Assembly: GCA_013824715.1 (NCBI GenBank)
Contig: PNOH01000003.1
Coordinates: 1-64,000 of the forward strand
Direction of reading: 5' to 3'
Length of the DNA: 64,000 bases
From: Odoribacter sp.
GTDB taxonomy: Bacteria; Bacteroidota; Bacteroidia; Bacteroidales; Prolixibacteraceae
Shown here: positions 59,089 to 64,000 of the stretch, one piece after another
Layout of the letters: each line of letters opens with the position of its first letter
Numbering within the stretch: the stretch's first letter is position 1
Notes under the pieces: generated by a model
Database searches by the model: none
The model's input: only the letters and a program-made list of their open reading frames with translations
Told to the model about the DNA's origin: nothing
Position numbers and translations under genes: made by a program

Positions 59089-60309
59089 ATGACTGAAAAA
59101 GAACGATTAACCGAACAATCTGCTTCAGGGTCAACGTATATGTTGCCCAAGGAAGAAATGCTTGAAATCAGGAGAAAAGGGAAAAAAATCAGGATTGGCA
59201 TTCCATCTGATTTGGAAAAAGTTGAGTACAGGGTTCCGTTAACCCCACAGGCAGTAGAGTTGCTTGTTTCTTATGGCCACGAAATACTGGTACAAAAAGA
59301 AGCCGGAAAAGCTGCCAGTTATACCGACGAAGAGTACCGTGAGGCTGGAGCTGTGGTCATGAACGACCGGAAAGAAATATTTGAATGTGATATCGTGTTG
59401 CGCGTTTCACCGTTTGACGAAACTGAGATTGATTTACTGAAAGGACATCAGGCACTGATTTCGAATTTGCAGATTAACGCGCAGTGTCCGAATTCAATCG
59501 CGAAGCTCTTACAAAAGAAAGTAACCAATATTGCTTATGAATATTTGGAAGATGAAGAGGGGAGTAAACCGGTTGTTCAATTAATGAGCCAGATTTCAGG
59601 AAGCACATCCATCATGCTGTTTAACGAGTACATGAGTAAATCGCACAATGGTAAAGGCGTTCTGTTGGGAAGTGTTACAGGAATTTCACCTACCGAACTG
59701 GTTATCCTGGGCTCGGGCACTGCCGCTGAATTTGCTGCGCGGGCAGCGCTTGGTTTGGGCGCCATGGTGAAAGTCTTCGACGATAATATCAGCTCATTGC
59801 GCAAATTGGAAGATAAACTTCAACAATCCATATTTACATCTGTTTTCTATCCAAAAGTCATGAAGAAGGCTCTTAAATCGGCCGATGCCGTATTGGGCGC
59901 CATGCCTGTTGGAATGCCTCCTTCCTTTCGGATCACAGAGGATATGGTAAAAAAAATGAAACCGGGATCAGTCATTATTGACCTGAATGTGAGCCAGGGT
60001 GGCTGTTTTGAAACTTCGCAATGTTCCGACCTGAACAATCCTTCGTTTATTAAGCATGAGGTTGTACATTATTGCGTTCCCAACCTTCCGGCGATTGTGT
60101 CGCGCACAGCATCAATTGCATTAAGTAATGTGTTGATTCCAATACTTATCGCGATTGGCGAAATCGGTGGGATTGATAACTACATTAAAAATTCGAAGAG
60201 CTTCCGAAAAGGTGTTTATATTTACAACGGAATTTTAACGAATGCGGCGCTTGCCGATAAGTTTTACCTGCCATACAAAGACATAGATTTGTTGTTGGCG
60301 GTATATTAA
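59089..60309 (+). CDS. ald: Alanine dehydrogenase
   Basis: ATG 59089 is preferred over TTG 59074. The 406-aa product belongs to the alanine dehydrogenase/PNT N-terminal family: RIGIPSDLEKVEYRVPLTPQ, then a Rossmann domain with VTGISPTELVILGSGTAAEF, VKVFDDNISSLRKLEDKL, DAVLGAMPVGMPPSFRIT and VIIDLNVSQGGCFETS. It reversibly converts L-alanine to pyruvate and ammonia with NAD. An N-terminal extension of about 35 residues precedes the catalytic domain, as in other Bacteroidota forms. It is probably derived from the tsaE-ald pair interrupted by the IVP cassette. Confidence 0.93.
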   Translation: MTEKERLTEQSASGSTYMLPKEEMLEIRRKGKKIRIGIPSDLEKVEYRVPLTPQAVELLVSYGHEILVQKEAGKAASYTDEEYREAGAVVMNDRKEIFECDIVLRVSPFDETEIDLLKGHQALISNLQINAQCPNSIAKLLQKKVTNIAYEYLEDEEGSKPVVQLMSQISGSTSIMLFNEYMSKSHNGKGVLLGSVTGISPTELVILGSGTAAEFAARAALGLGAMVKVFDDNISSLRKLEDKLQQSIFTSVFYPKVMKKALKSADAVLGAMPVGMPPSFRITEDMVKKMKPGSVIIDLNVSQGGCFETSQCSDLNNPSFIKHEVVHYCVPNLPAIVSRTASIALSNVLIPILIAIGEIGGIDNYIKNSKSFRKGVYIYNGILTNAALADKFYLPYKDIDLLLAVY

Positions 60310-60341
60310 AAACATTTGGATAAACTTGTTAAAAACAGATT

Positions 60342-60548
60342 ATGAAAATATTGGTAGACATCAGGGATAATAAGGCTGATTTTGTCATGGAACTGCTTAA
60401 TAGCCTTTCATTTGTAAAAGCTCACCGCATAACCGATGAAAAGGCTCAGTTGCTTGAAGAAATTAAAGAAGCTGTAGAAAATGTCAAATTAGTGAAGCAG
60501 GGAAAGCAAAAAGCTAAAACATTAAATGAGCTTCTCAATGAGTTTTAG
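60342..60548 (+). CDS. Orphan antitoxin-like protein of a RelE/ParE-type module
   Basis: The 68-aa product begins MKILVDIRDNKADFVMELLN and continues with SFVKAHRITDEKAQLLEEIK, a helical antitoxin pattern common in Bacteroidota type II modules. Its stop overlaps an ATG at 60538 that would begin a RelE/ParE-type toxin (MSFSVVTI…), the usual overlapping arrangement, but that toxin is collapsed (next entry). The antitoxin itself appears intact, and might repress the module's promoter or protect against a related toxin elsewhere. Confidence 0.75.
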   Translation: MKILVDIRDNKADFVMELLNSLSFVKAHRITDEKAQLLEEIKEAVENVKLVKQGKQKAKTLNELLNEF

Positions 60549-60625
60549 TGTTGTTACCATACGACAAGTCAGAAAAAACTGATATTTCTGATAACGATAT
60601 CAGGGAATTGCTGGCTTTTATTTAG
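60538..60625 (+). pseudogene. Collapsed RelE/ParE-type toxin
   Basis: From ATG 60538 one frame reads MSFSVVT, the usual start of these toxins, then runs into IRQVRKN and a stop at 60582. A second frame (60548-60625) reads LLPYDKSEKTDISDNDIREL and ends at a stop; it resembles the last 25 residues of the same family (IYDKSEKxxISDxEIxEL). The central two thirds, with the catalytic residues, are missing and the ends are out of frame, so the toxin is dead. Confidence 0.7.
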
Positions 60626-60676
60626 TCTTTGCCTTGATTATTGTTCCGGATGTAGCATCTATACGGAAAAACTTAG

Positions 60677-62617
60677 TTAATCCTCAACCAACATCAGCAT
60701 TGAAATACCGGATACCCTGATTTCAGTTCCTGACACAAATTCAGTACTGTCAAGATTGATTTTTGTATCCCTCGCCACAATCCTCCAGGGAATATGCTCC
60801 ATCAACTTAAATGTAATTGCATCAGGATTCCCATTGAACACAAGGAGGATAGTTCTCCATTCATCTTCGTTGGCATGATTCACCAATACATAAGATGCTA
60901 CCCCGGGATGATAATCAGACGAAAAAACAAGGTGATTTCGTATCTGGTATGCCGATTTCATCCTGAAAGCCGGATGCTTTTTTCTGAGATCAATCAAGGA
61001 CTGATAATATCTGAAAATCTGATGTGATGTGCTTTTTCGGCTCCAATCGATCTGATTGATGCTATCGGGCGATTTGTACGAGTTGAAATCTCCATTTTTT
61101 GTCCGGTTCATTTCAATTCCTGCGTGCAGAAATGGAATCCCCTGCGAAGTCAGTATCAAGGCTCCGGCCAGCATTACCATACTGTTCAGTTCGTCCTCGC
61201 TTGACTCAGGACAACTTAAAGCCAGCTTATCGTAGAGCGTATAATTATCGTGACACGAGGCATAATTAATGCATTGCCAGGGTTCGGTAGCCCAGGGCGA
61301 TTTAGAATGTTCCACATAACCATAAACAATCTGGGGATGGAAGCAGGCTCCTGCTATTCCGAACTTGATGTTTTCTTCCTGAATGGTCTGGCCACTTACG
61401 AAACCTTTGCTCTGGCTATTGAAACTGTTCCCTTTTATCCCATTCCGGAAATCGTCGTTAAAAACGGCAATCCGGAATAAATGCGACACATTGGTTTTTA
61501 CTGCCCTCCAGGTCTCTTCCATCGGACTTTTATCGGCTGCCCAACCTTCTCCATAAATAAGTATTGAAGGCGAAATGGAGTCCATATTAGTCCGGATCAG
61601 ATTCATGGTTTCCAGATCGTAAATTCCCATCAGGTCGAAGCGAAAACCATCGGCGTGAAATTCCGTTGCCCAGTAGCGGAGCGAATCTATGATGTATTTT
61701 CGGACCATATTCCGCTCGGTGGCCACTTCGTTACCGCAACCGCTTGCATTCGAAAATGTTCCGTTCGATTTTTGCCGGTAATAATATCCCGGAACAGTTT
61801 GGTTAAAAGGCGACCTTCGGGTATAGAAAGTGTGGTTGTACACTACATCGAAGATAACTCCAATTCCAGCCCTATGGAGCGATTGAACGAGCATTTTAAG
61901 TTCCAGAATCCGCGAAATATTATTGGGGTTGGTCGAATAACTGCCTTCGGGAGAATTAAAATTCTGGGGATCGTAACCCCAATTGTACGACTTGTCTGGC
62001 GCTTGTTCGTCAACCGTGGCAAAATCATAGACTGGTAAAAGATGGACATGTGTAATGCCAAGCTCAACCAAATGGTCAATCCCGGTTTTTAATCCCTGGG
62101 GCGAAATTGTCCCCGTTTCGGTAAAGGCCAGGTATTTTCCCTTGTTTTGCATTCCTGAAGTTGGCGAAATCGAAAAATCGCGTACATGCAACTCATAGAT
62201 AATGGTTTCGGTAGCATTGACACTTTCAATTCGGGTATCCATTTCCCATCCTTCAGGATTGGTTTTTTCAGGATTAAAGATTAACCCGCGATGTCCGTTC
62301 AACCCAACAGCACGGACTTCCGGGCCGGGGGTTTCATTTAGCCAGTTTCCATCATTTATTCTGATGGTATAGTAATATCCTTCTAAATTGCCGTTCAGGC
62401 GAATGATCCATGTGCCGCTTTCAGCCTTTTCGAACAGATCGATCCGAATGGCTGAGCCACCTTGTCCCTGCCGGTATATGCGCAGTTCAACCTGAATGGC
62501 TGTTGGCGCCCATATACGGATTGTTGTTCGTTCTTTCGACCAGTAAACACCCAAATCATCACCAGAATAACCGGGATACGAATTAAAATCATTGCTGTTA
62601 AATCGCCAATCTCTCAT
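60677..62617 (-). CDS. pulA: Type I pullulanase
   Basis: The 646-aa product has an N-terminal CBM48-type beta-sandwich (about 10-125; RIWAPTAIQVELRIYRQGQG) and a GH13 barrel with the pullulanase signature YNWGYDP (211-217). Barrel sites include GVIFDVVYNHTF, the nucleophile Asp in GFRFDLMGIYD, the acid Glu in ILIYGEGWAADKS, and the third Asp in NYASCHDNYTLYDK. It cuts alpha-1,6 bonds in glycogen, pullulan or branched starch fragments. There is no signal peptide, so it is probably cytoplasmic and acts in glycogen or imported-dextrin breakdown. The length is normal for the type I family. Confidence 0.94.
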   Translation of the reverse strand: MRDWRFNSNDFNSYPGYSGDDLGVYWSKERTTIRIWAPTAIQVELRIYRQGQGGSAIRIDLFEKAESGTWIIRLNGNLEGYYYTIRINDGNWLNETPGPEVRAVGLNGHRGLIFNPEKTNPEGWEMDTRIESVNATETIIYELHVRDFSISPTSGMQNKGKYLAFTETGTISPQGLKTGIDHLVELGITHVHLLPVYDFATVDEQAPDKSYNWGYDPQNFNSPEGSYSTNPNNISRILELKMLVQSLHRAGIGVIFDVVYNHTFYTRRSPFNQTVPGYYYRQKSNGTFSNASGCGNEVATERNMVRKYIIDSLRYWATEFHADGFRFDLMGIYDLETMNLIRTNMDSISPSILIYGEGWAADKSPMEETWRAVKTNVSHLFRIAVFNDDFRNGIKGNSFNSQSKGFVSGQTIQEENIKFGIAGACFHPQIVYGYVEHSKSPWATEPWQCINYASCHDNYTLYDKLALSCPESSEDELNSMVMLAGALILTSQGIPFLHAGIEMNRTKNGDFNSYKSPDSINQIDWSRKSTSHQIFRYYQSLIDLRKKHPAFRMKSAYQIRNHLVFSSDYHPGVASYVLVNHANEDEWRTILLVFNGNPDAITFKLMEHIPWRIVARDTKINLDSTEFVSGTEIRVSGISMLMLVED

Positions 62618-62649
62618 TTAATTTCTGTTTTTCGATTTTTTTCTGTGAT

Positions 62650-63198
62650 TTATGTAACCAAACTTTTCCGGAGTTTTACTTTGTTCGATTTCCATTGGCG
62701 GCCATCAACATCCGATACCAAAATCCGGGCCCAGTAAAATGATTTAATGGACCGGTCGTACTGATGAAATGTTGAGGTTTCAATTCGTAACTGGTGCGCT
62801 TTTCCCGGATAAATAAACATCGGATAGATTGGCTGGCCGCTTATTCCGCTCAGTTTGAACCGCCGTTTGGTCCATATTTTCCGGAATTCCAGCACCGGGG
62901 AGTCAATATCGGCATCGTTTTTTCCTACGTTACGGATGGTCATGGTCAACACCTGCGGACGTAAAGGCTTGTCTTTTTCGAGCAATATTTCGAGCTTAAC
63001 TATTTTGAAAAATCTCGAAAGTTTAATCGGTTTGATGTTCCTGGTCATACGGTAGATAAAGGCTGAAAACACAACCAGAAAGGGGATGGCCATTATGAGG
63101 ATAATCCAAACAAGGGTTTCCTTCTCAACTCCTTCGGCCAATTGCGAAATGAAGGCGGGTAAACTCAGCATAATCAGTAAAAAATTCCCTTTGATCAT
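62650..63198 (-). CDS. Small membrane protein of unknown function
   Basis: The 182-aa product has two hydrophobic segments (about 5-20 and 28-50; ETLVWIILIMAIPFLVVFSA), then a soluble beta-rich C-terminal part with LTMTIRNVGKNDADIDSPVL, SFYWARILVSDVDGRQW and KSNKVKLRKS. The latter resembles Ig-like or arrestin-like sandwiches but I do not recognise a family. It lies 32 bp from pullulanase on the same strand and may be co-transcribed. No function is assigned. Confidence 0.75.
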   Translation of the reverse strand: MIKGNFLLIMLSLPAFISQLAEGVEKETLVWIILIMAIPFLVVFSAFIYRMTRNIKPIKLSRFFKIVKLEILLEKDKPLRPQVLTMTIRNVGKNDADIDSPVLEFRKIWTKRRFKLSGISGQPIYPMFIYPGKAHQLRIETSTFHQYDRSIKSFYWARILVSDVDGRQWKSNKVKLRKSLVT

Positions 63199-63229
63199 TT
63201 GGTTTTTTTATTCGTCACCAAAAATAGAA

Positions 63230-63256
63230 AAAGTCCTGCGATAATTGCAGGACTTT
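63230..63256 (-). terminator. Intrinsic terminator after the LytTR regulator gene
   Basis: AAAGTCCTGC (63230-63239) pairs perfectly with GCAGGACTTT (63247-63256) across a 7-nt loop; on the minus strand a T-run follows, as expected for the end of the LytTR transcript. Confidence 0.85.
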
Positions 63257-63288
63257 ATTTGATTCGGTTGATATGGTATGGAGCTTGA

Positions 63289-64000
63289 TTAAAAATGCAG
63301 CACTTCCTTAATTTTTTTATATCCGGTTTTGCTCACTTTGAGTTTGGTCTTGTCTTTATCTTTCAGGATAACGATATATGATTCTTTCTCGTATTGCTGA
63401 ATTTCGGCGATGTTGTCAACCTGAACGATGTAGGAGCGGTGAATGCGTATGAAATTTTTCGGATCGAGGTTGTTCTCGAAATACTTCATGGTTTTCTGTT
63501 TCATGTGTCGTCCTTCATGGGTGTATATCATCACATAATCGTCGAGCGATTCAATGTAGCGGATTTTATCAACCGTGATGATGTGTATTTTATGCCGGTC
63601 TTTCACCACAACCCGATCTATAAACTCCTGGCCGGGATGCAAATTGGTAAGTTCTTCGAGTTTTTCCGAACTATCTTCCCCGCTCAGAATACGGTGTTGC
63701 ACCTTTTCGATGGCTGCCAGCATACGGTCTTTTGAGAAGGGTTTCAACAAATAATCGACGGCATTCAGCTCAAATGCTTTCAGTGCGTATTGATCGTACG
63801 CAGTGGTAAAAATAATCTGCGGTTTATAATCGAGTAACTCTATCATTTCGAATCCGGTAATTTTGGGCATTTGGATATCCAGAAAAACCAGATCGGGTTT
63901 TTTCTCGTTAATGGCTTTCACTCCGTCAAATCCGTTTTCACATTCACCGATCACCTCAATGTCGGGATGATCTTTCAGGTACGAACGTAACAGGTTGCGG
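63289..64000 (-). CDS. LytTR-family response regulator, 5' end outside the window
   Basis: The visible 237 or so residues comprise most of a receiver domain and a full LytTR DNA-binding domain. The receiver shows KKPDLVFLDIQMPKITGFEM (phospho-accepting Asp), TTAYDQYALKAFELNAVDYL and the conserved Lys in LLKPFSKDR. The LytTR domain (about 120 to the end) shows IHIITVDKIRYIESLDDYVM, MKQKTMKYFENNL and IRIHRSYIVQVDNI. Upstream codons continue to the window edge (RNLLRSYLKDHPDIEVIGEC), so the true start and the conserved acidic pair lie beyond 64000. Its histidine kinase is probably next to it outside the window. Confidence 0.93.
   Translation of the reverse strand, partial: RNLLRSYLKDHPDIEVIGECENGFDGVKAINEKKPDLVFLDIQMPKITGFEMIELLDYKPQIIFTTAYDQYALKAFELNAVDYLLKPFSKDRMLAAIEKVQHRILSGEDSSEKLEELTNLHPGQEFIDRVVVKDRHKIHIITVDKIRYIESLDDYVMIYTHEGRHMKQKTMKYFENNLDPKNFIRIHRSYIVQVDNIAEIQQYEKESYIVILKDKDKTKLKVSKTGYKKIKEVLHF

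Overview
The window reads as a stretch of chromosome from a member of the Bacteroidota, probably an anaerobic or microaerophilic member of the Bacteroidales/Marinilabiliales group (Prolixibacteraceae-like). This is inferred from PorP/SprF and type IX secretion (T9SS) C-terminal sorting domains, multi-kilobase HYR/Ig/PKD-like surface proteins, repeated Bacteroidota-type promoter boxes (TAnnTTTG) ahead of genes, few strong Shine-Dalgarno sequences, DapL-type lysine synthesis, a LytTR regulator, and many families of short palindromic intergenic repeats.

Region 1 (0.6-21.2 kb) is a surface-adhesin locus on the + strand. It holds a giant repeat protein split by a frameshift (644-6898 and 6861-8789), a 365-aa secreted protein (9187-10284), a 223-aa secreted PKD-like protein (13428-14099), an 1800-aa protein with a T9SS type-B sorting domain (14452-19854), and a PorP/SprF outer-membrane protein (20282-21220). 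Between the second and third of these lies about 3.1 kb of mobile debris: REP-like palindromes, an exact 30-bp-period array encoding RGDPP-type decapeptides, a 5'-truncated REP-associated tyrosine transposase, and a DUF1016/YhcG PDDEXK nuclease gene.

Region 2 (21.2-29.2 kb) is housekeeping: recQ (- strand), tatC-lptB, tRNA-Leu(UAG), tig-clpP-clpX and a small unknown gene. Region 3 (29.2-41.6 kb) is mixed: a DUF4143 ATPase, an alginate-lyase-family gene broken by an in-frame TAG, an RluA-type synthase, tRNA-Gly(CCC), a PQQ-propeller protein, a polytopic membrane protein, dapL, a CarboxypepD_reg-like protein with a tandem repeat in its leader, an RluB-type synthase, an ECF sigma factor with a membrane partner, and a DUF1801 gene followed by the stump of an SRPBCC gene.

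Region 4 (41.7-51.0 kb) has era and der, a compact minus-strand operon (BASS transporter, acyltransferase, MntP, 7TM histidine kinase), an alkaline phosphatase, and a ferritin-like/VIT1 fusion. Region 5 (51.1-64.0 kb) has a GNAT enzyme, a YjjX-type NTPase, a MntA-HepT pair with a damaged HepT, an AhpD-like protein, a SPOR protein and a long PurF paralogue, an FAD oxidoreductase, gcvH, tsaE, a four-helix-bundle (23S IVP) cassette between inverted repeats, ald, an orphan antitoxin with a collapsed RelE-type toxin, pullulanase, a small membrane protein and a LytTR response regulator cut by the window edge.

The most notable overall feature is the density of short palindromic repeats and their effects on genes. 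Repeat sequence appears to form a signal-peptide leader (37.4 kb), replace a toxin C-terminus (52.3 kb), supply an oxidoreductase tail (56.1 kb), flank a mobile-looking cassette (58.5-59.0 kb) and fill the interrupted adhesin locus. All functional calls come from reading motifs; no database searches were run.
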